From: Burkholderiales bacterium
Lineage (GTDB): Bacteria > Pseudomonadota > Gammaproteobacteria > Burkholderiales > Burkholderiaceae_C
Direction: 5' to 3'
Assembly (NCBI GenBank): GCA_003241965.1
Contig: QBMB01000016.1
Coordinates: forward strand, 26,962 to 60,008
DNA: 33,047 nt
A program made the translations under genes and the position numbers. The notes below the pieces were generated by a model. That model worked only from the letters and a program-made list of their open reading frames with translations. It was not told where the DNA came from and did not search any database. Position 1 is the first letter of the stretch. Each line of letters starts with the position of its first letter. Of the stretch, positions 15,611 through 24,574 are shown piece by piece.

Positions 15611-16795
15611 ATGTTTCTCCGTCACTCTTCTTCGCCCGTCCACGGGTTCAAGCGCGCCAGCCGCGCGGGCGCCGTGCTGGCCAGCCTGCTGCTGGCGGGT
15701 GCCGTTGCGTTGCCGGTCGCCGCGCAAGAGACCATCACCACCGCAAAACTCGGGGCGGTTTACGCCTTCAGCGGACCGGTCGCGATTTACTCCACGACCA
15801 TCAAGAACGGCCTGGACATGGCCGTGGCCGAGCTGAACGCCAAAGGCGACTTGAAGATCGACCTCGTGCTGGAAGACGACCGTTCCACCAAGGACGATGC
15901 GATCAACGTGTATCAGAAGTTCATCCAGCGCGATCAAGCGCTGCTCATCTTCGGTCCCTTGATCGGCGGTCAGGTCTTTGCGGCCGGGCCGCTTGCCCAA
16001 CGCGCCAAGGTGCCGGTGATGCTGACATCGGTGGCCACGCCGGGCGTGACCCTCATCGGCGACCACATCTTCCGCACGTCGGTGGAGTCCGCAGCCATCA
16101 TTCCGGCGACCGTGAAGACCGCGAAAGACCTGCTCAAGACTGCACGCGTGGCGCAGATCTACACCAACGACGACCAGTTCAGCGTCGGTGAATTCAAGGC
16201 CTACGAAGCTGCGCTCAAGGCCAACGGCATCCAGATCGCAGGTGCCGAGACGGTTCGCACCGGCGACGTGGACTTCTCCGCGCAGCTGACCAAGATCAAG
16301 GCCATGAACGTCGACACCCTGGTCGTGTCTTCGCAAGGCCAGGAAGTGGTGGGCATTCTGACGCAGGCGCGCAAGCTCGGGCTGGACAAGGTGCGCTTCA
16401 TCGGAGGTAACGCGTTCAACGCGGCGGGCGTGGTCAAGGAAGCCGGCGCAGCCATGGAAGGGGCGCTCTCGGCTACCCCGTGGTTTCTCGCGATGGAGCA
16501 CCCCAAGAACGTGGAGTTCGTGAAGAAGTACCGCGACAAGTACAAGTCCGAACCCGACTGGCTGGCCGCGCAGACCTACGACGCCGTGTACATCGTCAAG
16601 CAGGCGTTGTTGGCTGCAAAGATCGGCAAGGACGACAGCGTGGCCGTGGCACGAACCAAGTTGCGCGACAGCCTGGCCGCCATCAAGACCTATGACGGCG
16701 TGCTTGGCAAGATCGAGTTCGACGAGAAGCGCGATCCGCGCGTGGCCGGTGCCGTGATCAAGGTCGAGAGCGGCAAGCACGTCATCGCCAAGTAG
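15611..16795 (+). CDS. Branched-chain amino acid-type ABC transporter, substrate-binding protein
   Basis: A 394-residue periplasmic binding protein of the LivK/Peripla_BP_6 family. A long twin-hydrophobic signal segment ends around VALPVAAQ|ETITT, followed by KLGAVYAFSGPVAIYSTTIKNGLDMAV, LVLEDDRSTKDDAINVYQKFI, and LIFGPLIGGQVFAAGPLA. These receptors bind amino acids but also aromatic acids, short-chain amides and dicarboxylates. The ATG at 15611 has AAAGGGG seven or so bases before it; the in-frame extension to 15518 is not supported. It is the first gene of the importer operon and followed after 28 nt by the permease. Confidence 0.94.
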   Translation: MFLRHSSSPVHGFKRASRAGAVLASLLLAGAVALPVAAQETITTAKLGAVYAFSGPVAIYSTTIKNGLDMAVAELNAKGDLKIDLVLEDDRSTKDDAINVYQKFIQRDQALLIFGPLIGGQVFAAGPLAQRAKVPVMLTSVATPGVTLIGDHIFRTSVESAAIIPATVKTAKDLLKTARVAQIYTNDDQFSVGEFKAYEAALKANGIQIAGAETVRTGDVDFSAQLTKIKAMNVDTLVVSSQGQEVVGILTQARKLGLDKVRFIGGNAFNAAGVVKEAGAAMEGALSATPWFLAMEHPKNVEFVKKYRDKYKSEPDWLAAQTYDAVYIVKQALLAAKIGKDDSVAVARTKLRDSLAAIKTYDGVLGKIEFDEKRDPRVAGAVIKVESGKHVIAK

Positions 16796-16823
16796 GGCAA
16801 ACCGCGATTCCCAAAGGCCACCC

Positions 16824-17708
16824 ATGCTCAGCCAACAAATCATCAATGCGCTCTCGCAGGGAGCCTTCTACGCGCTGTTCGCCGCAGGGCTCACGCTCAT
16901 CTTCGGCGTGCTGGACATCCTCAACATGGCGCACGGTGCGGTGTTCATGTGGGGGGCGATGCTTTCCTGGTATCTCATGAGCGTGCTGGGTGTGCACTTT
17001 GGGTTTGCCTTGCTCATCACCATCGTGTTCTGCGGCGTCATGGGCCTGCTGCTGGAATACGCGGCCTTCCGACCATTGCGTGGACGAAGCACGGGGCATT
17101 TGCCGCCCTTGGTGTCGAGCCTTGCCTTGTCCATCGTGCTGGTGCATGTGGCCGAGAAGATCTTCGGTACCCGCGTTGTGCGCTACCCCGACGACGCCGT
17201 GCCCTTTGCGAAGTACGTGGAACTGGGCAGCGCTCAGGTCTCCTTGCTGCACGTGGTTCTCATGGTGGTGGCCCTGGTGCTCATGGGCGCGCTCTGGTAC
17301 ATGGTGGCGCGCACACGGCTGGGCCGCTCCATCCGCGCCTTGCAGGAGAACCCGAAGGTGGCGCGCCTCATGGGCGTGGACGTGGACCGCACCATCGCCT
17401 GGATGTTCGTCATCGCCTCGGTGCTGGCGGGCATTGCCGGTGTCTTCCTGGGCGTGGCCTACAACTCGGCCTCGCCGTACATGGGCCATTGGGTCGACCT
17501 GAAAGGTTTTGCCGTGATCATCCTGGGCGGCATGGGCTCGATCCCCGGTGCACTGATCGGCGGCCTGCTGATCGCCTTCGCCGAGATTGGCACCGTGATG
17601 TTCCTGTCGTCTGACTACCGGGACGCAGCGGTCTTTGTGGTGCTCATGGGCATGCTGCTGGTCAAGCCTTCGGGTTTGCTGGGCTCGTCGCGTGAAGTGA
17701 GGGCCTGA
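16824..17708 (+). CDS. livH: ABC transporter permease, LivH type
   Basis: A 294-residue inner-membrane permease with about eight hydrophobic segments. It starts SQQIINALSQGAFYALFAAGLTLIFGVLDILNMAHGA, the classic LivH N-terminus, and ends with KGFAVIILGGMGSIPGALIGGLLIAFAEIG, which carries the ATPase-contact loop. It would pair with the LivM-type permease to form the channel. AAAGG lies 6 nt before the ATG. The stop is 2 nt from the next start, so the genes are tightly coupled. Confidence 0.95.
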   Translation: MLSQQIINALSQGAFYALFAAGLTLIFGVLDILNMAHGAVFMWGAMLSWYLMSVLGVHFGFALLITIVFCGVMGLLLEYAAFRPLRGRSTGHLPPLVSSLALSIVLVHVAEKIFGTRVVRYPDDAVPFAKYVELGSAQVSLLHVVLMVVALVLMGALWYMVARTRLGRSIRALQENPKVARLMGVDVDRTIAWMFVIASVLAGIAGVFLGVAYNSASPYMGHWVDLKGFAVIILGGMGSIPGALIGGLLIAFAEIGTVMFLSSDYRDAAVFVVLMGMLLVKPSGLLGSSREVRA

Positions 17709-17710
17709 CC

Positions 17711-18598
17711 ATGCAGACCGTGCTCGACTTTTTCGGCTCCTACGGGTACCTCATCTACCTCCTGGCGCAGAACGCGGTCCTGGCGTTGAGCGTCTACATC
17801 ACGCTCATGGCTGGCCAGCTCTCCATCGCAAGCATCGGCTTCATGGCCATCGGCGCGTATTCCTCGGCCTTGTTGTCCATGAATGCCGGCCTGCCGTACC
17901 CGTTCTCGCTGGTGTTTGCGGCGCTCATTGCCGGCAGCGTGGCACTCCTCATCGGTGGTCCCATCCTGCGCCTGAAGGGCGTGTACCTGGCCATCACCAC
18001 CGTGGGTTTCGGTGAGCTGGTGCGCTTCACCGCGCTCAACTGGGATTACACCGGGGGTGCCATGGGCCTGAGCGGCATTCCCTCTGCTACCGAGACGTGG
18101 CACGTGTTTGCATTCCTCCTGCTGCTCATTTTTGGCTTTCACCAGCTGCGCCGCTCGAGGCATGGGCGCGCGCTGGTGGCCATCGGCCGCGACGAAATGG
18201 CCGCGCGCAGCATGGGCATACCGACCACACGCTACAAGATCGCGGCCTTCGTTGCCGGGGCCATGATGGCCTCTGTCACCGGCAGCTTTGCCGCCCACCA
18301 CACCAACTACCTTTCGCCTTCGGAGTTCAGCTTCTCCACGGCAGTGCTGGTGCTGATCTACGCTGTTTTCGGAGGCCTGGGCAGCCACTGGGGTCCTGTG
18401 CTCGGTGCGATCGTGCTGACCCTGCTGCCCGAGGTGTTCCGCTTCCTGCAAGATTGGCGAATGATCATCTACGGGGTGTCGGTGCTGATCGTGGTCATCT
18501 TCCTGCCAGACGGTCTGCTGGAGGTGCGCAAACTGTTCCGCCGCAAGAGGGACCGCGCCGCGCACGCGGCCGCGACAGTGGGAGGACCCAGCGCATGA
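17711..18598 (+). CDS. livM: ABC transporter permease, LivM type
   Basis: A 295-residue membrane permease of the LivM family. Typical segments are NAVLALSVYITLMAGQLSIASIGFMAIGAYSSALL near the N-terminus, LRLKGVYLAITTVGFGELVR in the middle, and IYAVFGGLGSHWGPVLGAIVLTLLPE close to the C-terminus. It ends with a basic cytoplasmic tail (RKLFRRKRDR). It follows livH by 2 nt and overlaps the ATPase gene by four bases (ATGA), as expected for a stoichiometric complex. Confidence 0.95.
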   Translation: MQTVLDFFGSYGYLIYLLAQNAVLALSVYITLMAGQLSIASIGFMAIGAYSSALLSMNAGLPYPFSLVFAALIAGSVALLIGGPILRLKGVYLAITTVGFGELVRFTALNWDYTGGAMGLSGIPSATETWHVFAFLLLLIFGFHQLRRSRHGRALVAIGRDEMAARSMGIPTTRYKIAAFVAGAMMASVTGSFAAHHTNYLSPSEFSFSTAVLVLIYAVFGGLGSHWGPVLGAIVLTLLPEVFRFLQDWRMIIYGVSVLIVVIFLPDGLLEVRKLFRRKRDRAAHAAATVGGPSA

Positions 18599-19359
18599 GC
18601 CTGCTTCAACTGGACGGCATCTCGCGCAGCTTCGGCGGCGTCAAGGCGGTCAACGGCGTGAGCTTCGCGGTCGAACCCGGCCAGCTCTATGGCGTGATCG
18701 GCCCCAACGGAGCCGGCAAGACCACCCTCTTCAACCTGATCACCGGGCTCATCCGGCCCGATGGCGGCAGCGTGATGCTTGGCGGCGTGGAGACCACCCG
18801 CAAATCACCAGAGCAGATCGCCCAGCTCGGCATTGCGCGCACCTACCAGACCATCCGGCTGTTCGACACCATGACCGTGCGCGAAAACGTCATGGTGGGT
18901 GGGCACATCGGGCTGACCTACAGCCTGCTCGACGTGTTCACCGCGCGCGGCCGCTACCGCCAGGGCGAGCGTGCCTTGCGTGAACGCGTGGAGGGCTTGC
19001 TGCAAACCGTGGGCCTGGCCCACCGCGCAGAAGACCCGGCTGGCGCTCTCTCGTACGGTGAACAGCGCCGGCTCGAGCTGGCGCGCGCGCTGGCCGCACA
19101 ACCCAGCCTGCTGATGCTCGACGAGCCCGCTGCCGGCATGAACACGAGGGAAGCGATCGACCTCTCGAACCTGTTGCGCCAGCTGGTGGCCGCCGGCGGT
19201 CTCACCGTGCTCATCATCGAGCACAACGTGAAGCTGATGATGGGACTCTGCGACCGCATCGCCGTGATGAACTTTGGTCAAAAACTCGCCGAGGGACTTC
19301 CAGCCGAGGTGCGAAGGAACCCATCCGTCGTAGAAGCCTATCTGGGCAAATCAGAATGA
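18595..19359 (+). CDS. livG: ABC transporter ATP-binding protein, LivG type
   Basis: A 254-residue ATPase with Walker A GPNGAGKTT, signature LSYGEQRRLELARAL, Walker B LLMLDEPAAGMN and H-loop IIEHNVKLMM. The signature has Y in place of the more common second G, which is normal in LivG proteins. LARTYQTIRLFDTMTVRENV is the LivG-type Q-loop. The ATG at 18595 is set by GGAGG about 9 nt upstream and the overlap with the livM stop; the frame stays open further upstream within livM but is not coding there. It forms a heterodimer with the LivF-type protein encoded next. Confidence 0.95.
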   Translation: MSLLQLDGISRSFGGVKAVNGVSFAVEPGQLYGVIGPNGAGKTTLFNLITGLIRPDGGSVMLGGVETTRKSPEQIAQLGIARTYQTIRLFDTMTVRENVMVGGHIGLTYSLLDVFTARGRYRQGERALRERVEGLLQTVGLAHRAEDPAGALSYGEQRRLELARALAAQPSLLMLDEPAAGMNTREAIDLSNLLRQLVAAGGLTVLIIEHNVKLMMGLCDRIAVMNFGQKLAEGLPAEVRRNPSVVEAYLGKSE

Positions 19360-19375
19360 ACCCGGAGGCTTTCGA

Positions 19376-20089
19376 ATGAGCATGCTTACAGTGGAAGACG
19401 TGGTCACGGCCTACGGCCAGATCGTTGCGCTCAAGGGCGTGTCGCTGGAAGTCAACGAAGGTGACGTGGTGTGCCTGCTGGGTGCCAACGGCGCTGGCAA
19501 AACCACCTTGATCAGCACCATCTCCGGCATCTTGCGTCCCCGCTCGGGTCGCGTGCTGTTCAACGGCAAAAACATATCCGGTTTGAAGGCCTCGCGCATC
19601 ACCGGCCTGGGCATCGTGCAGGTGCCCGAGGGGCGCGGCATCTTCACGCAGATGAGCGTGCACGAAAACCTCCTGATGGGCGCACACCTGCGCAACGACA
19701 CGGCCGCCGTGCTGACCGAGATCGACGCCGCTTACGCGCGCTTTCCCGTGCTGGCCGAGCGCCGTGCGCAGAGGGCGGGCGTGCTCAGCGGTGGCGAACA
19801 ACAGATGCTGGCACTGGAGCGCGCATTGCTGTCCCGCCCGAAGCTGCTGATGCTGGACGAACCCTCCATGGGCCTGTCTCCCATCATGGTCGAGAAGGTG
19901 TTCGACACCATTCGCGAGATCGCGCGGCGAGGTGTGACGATCCTGCTGGTTGAGCAGAACGCCCGTCTCGCGCTGGAGATCTCCAACCGTGCTTACGTGC
20001 TCGCCAACGGCGAGATGGCCATGTCGGGGTCCGCCAGCGAGCTGTTGAAGAGCGACCTCGTGCAGGAAGCCTACCTGGGCGCGGCGTGA
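19376..20089 (+). CDS. livF: ABC transporter ATP-binding protein, LivF type
   Basis: A 237-residue ATPase with GANGAGKTT (Walker A), LSGGEQQMLALERAL (signature), LLMLDEPSMGLSP (Walker B) and LLVEQNARLAL (H-loop glutamine variant usual in LivF). LGIVQVPEGRGIFTQMSVHENLLMGA is diagnostic of the family. CCGGAGG precedes the ATG, 16 nt after the livG stop. With the receptor, two permeases and LivG it completes an importer. The substrate is unlikely to be only branched-chain amino acids, given the catabolic genes on both sides. Confidence 0.95.
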   Translation: MSMLTVEDVVTAYGQIVALKGVSLEVNEGDVVCLLGANGAGKTTLISTISGILRPRSGRVLFNGKNISGLKASRITGLGIVQVPEGRGIFTQMSVHENLLMGAHLRNDTAAVLTEIDAAYARFPVLAERRAQRAGVLSGGEQQMLALERALLSRPKLLMLDEPSMGLSPIMVEKVFDTIREIARRGVTILLVEQNARLALEISNRAYVLANGEMAMSGSASELLKSDLVQEAYLGAA

Positions 20090-20101
20090 GGAAATGACCC
20101 C

Positions 20102-21190
20102 ATGAACGTTCAAGCCGCCGAGCTGCTGATCCTCACCCGCAACATCCTGACGGCCTGGGGCATGTGCGCCGACGATGCCCACACCACGGCTGCCTTGCTG
20201 GTCGAGACCGACCTGCGCGCCATCGACTCGCACGGCGTGTCGATGTTGCCCATGTACGAAAAGATGCGGGCGCAGGGCACGCTGAACATGACGCCAGCCC
20301 GCACCATCGTGCGCGATACGCCCGTGATGGCGTTGATCGATGCCGACCGAGGGCTGGGGCACCCGATTGCGCGAGAGGCGATGTTGCTGGCCTGCGAGAA
20401 GGCCAGTGCCATCGGCATCGGCATGGTGGGGGTGCGCAACTCGCATCATTTCGGCGCCACGGGCCTGTATGCCGAAATGGCCGCTCAGCGCGGCATGCTC
20501 GGCCTGGTGACGTCGTCCACCAGCGTTGCCGGTGTGCTCCCTTCCCACGGCGCGGAACCGCTGCTGGGCACCAACCCGATTGCGTTTGCCGCACCAGGAA
20601 AACGCCACGCCCCGTTCGTGCTCGACATGTCCACCTCCACCGTTGCGGTCAACAAGGTGAAGGTGTATGCCCTGAACGACAAGGGGCTGCCCAATGGTTG
20701 GGTGGTGGATGGGCGGGGCGAGACCGTGCGCGACTCGGCTCAAGCCTTGGCGCTGTGCCACGCGCAGCGGGACGGCGGCCTCACGCCGCTGGGTGGCGAA
20801 ACCGAGACCGGTGGCCACAAGGGCTACGGCCTGAGCGTGATGGTCCAGCTTCTTTCGAGCGCGCTCACAGGCGGCTCGTTTTCCCCGATCCGCAACCGCG
20901 AAGCGACGGGACCGGTGCCCCACAACATTGGCCATTTCTTTCTCGCCATCGACCCACGCGCCTTCCGGGCGGAGGGCGAGTTCGAGCAGGATGTGGATGC
21001 AGTGATCGACGTCCTCACCGGCTCACGTCCCTCGCGCGCCGGGAGACCGGTGCAGGTGGCTGGCGAACCCGAGCGCGCTGCGCGAGGCGAGCGCGAGCGC
21101 AGCGGCATTCCCATGCCCGAGACTTTGCTCGCCCAGCTGCGCTCCATTGCCGGCAACGCTGGCGTGCCCTATGCGCTCGGCGCAACCTGA
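20102..21190 (+). CDS. Ldh-family (malate/L-lactate/ureidoglycolate-type) dehydrogenase
   Basis: A 362-residue NAD(P)-dependent oxidoreductase of the Ldh_2 family, unrelated to Rossmann-type lactate dehydrogenases. Signature pieces are LLVETDLRAIDSHGVSML with the conserved Ser-His, VGVRNSHHFGATGLYAEMAA, TNPIAFAAPGKRHAPFVLDMSTSTVA and GGETETGGHKGYGLSVMVQLL. Members reduce 2-oxo acids or oxidise malate, lactate, sulfolactate, ureidoglycolate or diketogulonate; I cannot choose among these. It lies 12 nt after livF with GAGGAAATGACCCC before the ATG, so it is in the importer operon and likely acts on the imported compound. Confidence 0.93.
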   Translation: MNVQAAELLILTRNILTAWGMCADDAHTTAALLVETDLRAIDSHGVSMLPMYEKMRAQGTLNMTPARTIVRDTPVMALIDADRGLGHPIAREAMLLACEKASAIGIGMVGVRNSHHFGATGLYAEMAAQRGMLGLVTSSTSVAGVLPSHGAEPLLGTNPIAFAAPGKRHAPFVLDMSTSTVAVNKVKVYALNDKGLPNGWVVDGRGETVRDSAQALALCHAQRDGGLTPLGGETETGGHKGYGLSVMVQLLSSALTGGSFSPIRNREATGPVPHNIGHFFLAIDPRAFRAEGEFEQDVDAVIDVLTGSRPSRAGRPVQVAGEPERAARGERERSGIPMPETLLAQLRSIAGNAGVPYALGAT

Positions 21191-21194
21191 GGCG

Positions 21195-22406
21195 ATGCAG
21201 GAAGCCCGGCACTTCGGCGGCATCGGCTACCCGTGGCGGACCGACGCGCTGGTGCTCTACACAGCCATCGGCCCGGAGCTCATCTGCCAGCAGGTGAACC
21301 GCGCAGACCTGTCGTTGCACCACGTGAGCCGGCTGACGCTGGCCGCGCCCGTTCAATACGTCTGGCCCCACCCGAACCGCAACCTGCTGTACGTGGCCTG
21401 TAGCAATCGGCCGATCTCAAGCGACGACAACCTCCACCTGCTGGCCACCGTGGAGGTGGATGAACGCGACGGCTCCTTGCAGCTGCTCGCCGAGGTGCCC
21501 TTGCCCACGCGGCCCATCCACCTCACGCTGGATGCCCAGGCGAGCCACGCGCTGGTGGTCTACAACGCGCCCGCGCACATCACGGCGCACGCCCTCGACC
21601 CGAACGGTGTGGCCGGCGGGGCGATGCCACAGGCCCCTGGACCGCATGTGGGCGTGTTCCCGCACCAGGTGCTGATGCTGCCGTCCGGCGCTGCGGCAGT
21701 GCTGGTGGCGCGCGGCAACCACGCCACGCCGGGCCGCGCCGAAGAGCCGGGCTCCTTTGAGTTCTTGAAGGTTGAAGGGGGCAGGCTTTCGCACACGACT
21801 ACCGTGGCACCCGATGGCGGCAGGGGTTTCGGACCGCGTCACCTGGCCTTCCACCCCGGTGGCCGCTGGGCTGCCGTGTCGGTGGAGCGCCACAACGAAC
21901 TGCACATCTATGCGGTGGAGCACGACCGCTTTGCGCCAGCGCCAGCATTTCGCATCTCCACGCTCGCCGTTGCAGGCACTGACAGTCATGACCAGCTGTC
22001 GGGCACCGTGCGCTTCCATCCCGACGGACGATTCCTGTACATCGTCAACCGCCACGACACGGCCGTGTATGGCGATGGCCGAGCGCCCAGCGACCTCGAC
22101 GGCAACAACATCGCCGTGTTCGCCTTCGATCCGGACAGTGGGAAGCCTTCGTTGCTTCAGCACGCGCCGACCGACAGCGTGCACGTGCGCACCTTTTCGT
22201 TCGACGCCAGCGGCGACCTGTTGGTAGCGGCCAGCATCCTGCCTGCCTGGGCGCGGCGCGGCGATTCGGTGTTGCGCGTGCCCTCGCGGCTCTCGTTCTT
22301 CCGCGTTGACGAAGGCCGGCTCACCCTCGCGCGTGTGCACGACATGGACAACGAACACTTGAACCTTTTCTGGTCGCATTTGAGCGGTAGTGTGCGCGGC
22401 CACTGA
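21195..22406 (+). CDS. Beta-propeller lactonase family protein (YbhE-like)
   Basis: A 403-residue protein of the seven-bladed beta-propeller lactonase family, which includes E. coli 6-phosphogluconolactonase YbhE and muconate-lactonizing enzymes of eukaryotes. Recognisable blades include QYVWPHPNRNLLYVACSNRP, RHLAFHPGGRWAAVSVERHNELHIYAVE, and VRFHPDGRFLYIVNRHDT. No signal peptide is seen from the ATG at 21195, which is 4 nt past the preceding stop. Longer in-frame starts within the upstream gene are less likely. Together with the TIM-barrel hydrolase it suggests a lactone or cyclic intermediate, but activity is unproven. Confidence 0.88.
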   Translation: MQEARHFGGIGYPWRTDALVLYTAIGPELICQQVNRADLSLHHVSRLTLAAPVQYVWPHPNRNLLYVACSNRPISSDDNLHLLATVEVDERDGSLQLLAEVPLPTRPIHLTLDAQASHALVVYNAPAHITAHALDPNGVAGGAMPQAPGPHVGVFPHQVLMLPSGAAAVLVARGNHATPGRAEEPGSFEFLKVEGGRLSHTTTVAPDGGRGFGPRHLAFHPGGRWAAVSVERHNELHIYAVEHDRFAPAPAFRISTLAVAGTDSHDQLSGTVRFHPDGRFLYIVNRHDTAVYGDGRAPSDLDGNNIAVFAFDPDSGKPSLLQHAPTDSVHVRTFSFDASGDLLVAASILPAWARRGDSVLRVPSRLSFFRVDEGRLTLARVHDMDNEHLNLFWSHLSGSVRGH

Positions 22407-22469
22407 CCGTCCCGCGTCTGGCGGCAGTGAGGCTGGTTAAGCTTGCGACTTCTCCACTGTTGGTTGCCC

Positions 22470-23513
22470 ATGCGCATCGAACACCTCCGCCAACGTCTGC
22501 AAGCCCTGGGCGCCAATCCGCGCCACACGCAGCGTGTGCTGCGCCTGTGGTCGCAGGCCTTGCCGCAGGGCAGTGGTCGGCGTGAGCTCGCGCACTTTCT
22601 GCCCGCCACGCTGGTGGGAGCGCTGCCTGCCCTGACCGACGAGCTTGCGGGGCTGGCGCGCCTTCAGTCCGAGCACCCGGGCGAAGACGGCTCGGCGCGC
22701 CTGCTGGTCGCGCTGGCCGATGGCCAGACGGTGGAGAGCGTGCTGCTGCCGCGCGGCGGGCTGTGCGTGTCCACGCAGGTGGGTTGTGCGGTGGGCTGCG
22801 TGTTCTGCATGACCGGTCAGAGTGGCCTCATCCGCCAGGTGGGCAGCGCCGAGATCGTGGCGCAGGTGGCGCTGGCGCGCACGCTGCGGCCAGTGAAGAA
22901 GGTGGTGTTCATGGGCATGGGCGAACCCGCGCACAACCTGGACAACGTGATGGACGCCATCGACCTGCTGGGCACCATCGGCAACATCGGCCACAAACAA
23001 CTGGTGTTCTCCACCGTGGGCGATCCGCGTGCGTTCGAGGCCTTGCCGCTGGCCCGTGTGAAGCCCGCGCTGGCGCTCTCGCTGCACACCACCAAAGCCG
23101 ACTTGCGCGAGCAACTGCTGCCGCGCGCCCCGCGCATGACGCCCGACGAACTGGTGGAAGCGGGTGAGCGTTACGCGCAAGCCACCGGTTATCCGATCCA
23201 GTACCAGTGGACGCTGCTCCAGGGGATCAACGACGGCGACGATGAGATCGAGGGCATCGTGCGCCTGCTGCACGGCAAGTACGCGATCCTCAACATGATT
23301 CCGTACAACACGGTGGACGGCCTGCCCTACCGGCGCCCGAGCTGGGAGCAGGCGGCCGACATTGCGCGGCGTCTGCACCGCCGCGGCATCCTCACCAAGC
23401 TGCGGCAATCGGCCGGGCAGGACGTGGAGGGTGGGTGTGGGCAGTTGCGGGCGCGGGCGGTCACACAGATCCATCCCGTGAGGATGAGCGCACGCCCTGC
23501 CAGCACGCTGTAG
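22470..23513 (+). CDS. RlmN-family radical SAM RNA methyltransferase paralogue
   Basis: A 347-residue radical S-adenosylmethionine protein of the RlmN/Cfr group, which methylates C2 or C8 of an adenine in RNA. The iron-sulfur motif is QVGCAVGCVFC (CxxxCxxC), preceded by a cysteine in GGLCVS. The methyl-carrying cysteine is in the C-terminal GGCGQLRARA. GMGEPAHNLDNV and FSTVGDPRAF are SAM-binding segments. Housekeeping RlmN has STAQQGF after the cluster, while this has MTGQSGL, so I regard it as a divergent paralogue whose target is uncertain. ATG 22470 gives the natural N-terminus; a TTG at 22443 is possible. It does not look functionally connected to its neighbours. Confidence 0.9.
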   Translation: MRIEHLRQRLQALGANPRHTQRVLRLWSQALPQGSGRRELAHFLPATLVGALPALTDELAGLARLQSEHPGEDGSARLLVALADGQTVESVLLPRGGLCVSTQVGCAVGCVFCMTGQSGLIRQVGSAEIVAQVALARTLRPVKKVVFMGMGEPAHNLDNVMDAIDLLGTIGNIGHKQLVFSTVGDPRAFEALPLARVKPALALSLHTTKADLREQLLPRAPRMTPDELVEAGERYAQATGYPIQYQWTLLQGINDGDDEIEGIVRLLHGKYAILNMIPYNTVDGLPYRRPSWEQAADIARRLHRRGILTKLRQSAGQDVEGGCGQLRARAVTQIHPVRMSARPASTL

Positions 23514-23529
23514 CGGACAGCCCGGCCGC

Positions 23530-24537
23530 TCAGGCGGACTCGATCCGCAACCGTCCCTGCTGCGCGGCCAGCGAACGCCCGAGCAGGCTGGTGGCGGCGT
23601 ACACCGCCTCGATGGTGGGTGTGGGCTGGCCGGTGATGCGCCCGAGTTCAACCACCGAGCCCACCAGCGCTTCGAGCTCCAGCGCCCGCCCATGCTCCAC
23701 ATCCTGCAGCATCGAGGTCTTGTGTGCGCCCACGGCTTCCGCGCCAGCGATCCGCTGCTCCAGCGTGATCTTGAAACGCACGCCCAGGGCTTCGGCCACA
23801 CCCTGTGCTTCGGTCATCATGCGGCTGGCCAGTGCGCGGGTGGCCGGGTAGCGGCAGATGTCTTCCAGCGTGGCGTGGGTGAGTGCGCTGATCGGGTTGA
23901 AGCTCAGGTTGCCCCACAGCTTCACCCAGATCTCGCTGCGGATGTCCTTGGCCACCGGCGCCTTGAAGCCGGCGCGCATCATCACTTCCGACAGGGCCGT
24001 GATGCGTTCGCTGCGCGAGCCGTCGAGTTCGCCCAGCGTGAAACGGTTGCCTTCGATCAGCTTCACCACACCCGGCGCCACCAGCTCGGCCGCCGGGTAG
24101 ACCACGCTGCCGATGATGCGTTCGGGCTCGATGTGCGCGGCCAGCCGCCCCCCCGGATCGACACTGTCCAGCCCCATGCCTTCGTGGGCACCGGTCAGCT
24201 TGTGGAAGTACCACCACGGTATCCCGTTGATCATGGTGACGACCACCGTGTTCGGGCCGAACAGTGCCCGCAGGTCGGGCAGCAAGTCGCCGACCTGGTG
24301 CGCCTTGACGGTCAGCAGCACCACATCTTGCGGTCCTGCCTCGGCCATGTGCTGCACCGCCTTGGCGGTGGCCGCATGTTCCTCACGACCGTCTTCCAGG
24401 ATCAGCTTGAAGCCGTTGGCCCGGATCGCTTCCAGATTGCGGTTGCGCGCAATGAAGGTCACCTCTTCACCCGCCAGCGCCAGCTTCGCCCCCAAATACC
24501 CGCCGATTGCACCGGCACCCACCACCGCAAATTTCAT
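23530..24537 (-). CDS. Ketopantoate reductase-family (2-dehydropantoate 2-reductase) protein
   Basis: A 335-residue NADP-dependent reductase. The N-terminus is KFAVVGAGAIGGYLGAKLALAG with GxGxxG at residues 7-12. The catalytic Lys206 and helper Asn210 and Asn214 in KLWGNLSFNP have the same spacing as Lys176, Asn180 and Asn184 in E. coli PanE. PanE makes pantoate for coenzyme A, but family members also reduce other branched 2-oxo acids. Location 37 nt after tctA on the same strand suggests a catabolic role on the imported acid rather than vitamin synthesis. A GGAG lies 7 nt before the ATG. About 30 residues longer than E. coli PanE. Confidence 0.92.
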   Translation of the reverse strand: MKFAVVGAGAIGGYLGAKLALAGEEVTFIARNRNLEAIRANGFKLILEDGREEHAATAKAVQHMAEAGPQDVVLLTVKAHQVGDLLPDLRALFGPNTVVVTMINGIPWWYFHKLTGAHEGMGLDSVDPGGRLAAHIEPERIIGSVVYPAAELVAPGVVKLIEGNRFTLGELDGSRSERITALSEVMMRAGFKAPVAKDIRSEIWVKLWGNLSFNPISALTHATLEDICRYPATRALASRMMTEAQGVAEALGVRFKITLEQRIAGAEAVGAHKTSMLQDVEHGRALELEALVGSVVELGRITGQPTPTIEAVYAATSLLGRSLAAQQGRLRIESA

Positions 24538-24574
24538 CCAAGGACTCCGAAGAGGGCCAACTGCCCAGACATGC

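Noticed and set aside
19214..20935. 573-residue minus-strand frame opposite livF and the Ldh-family gene
   Set aside because: Antisense of two genes with complete signatures; no motif of its own.
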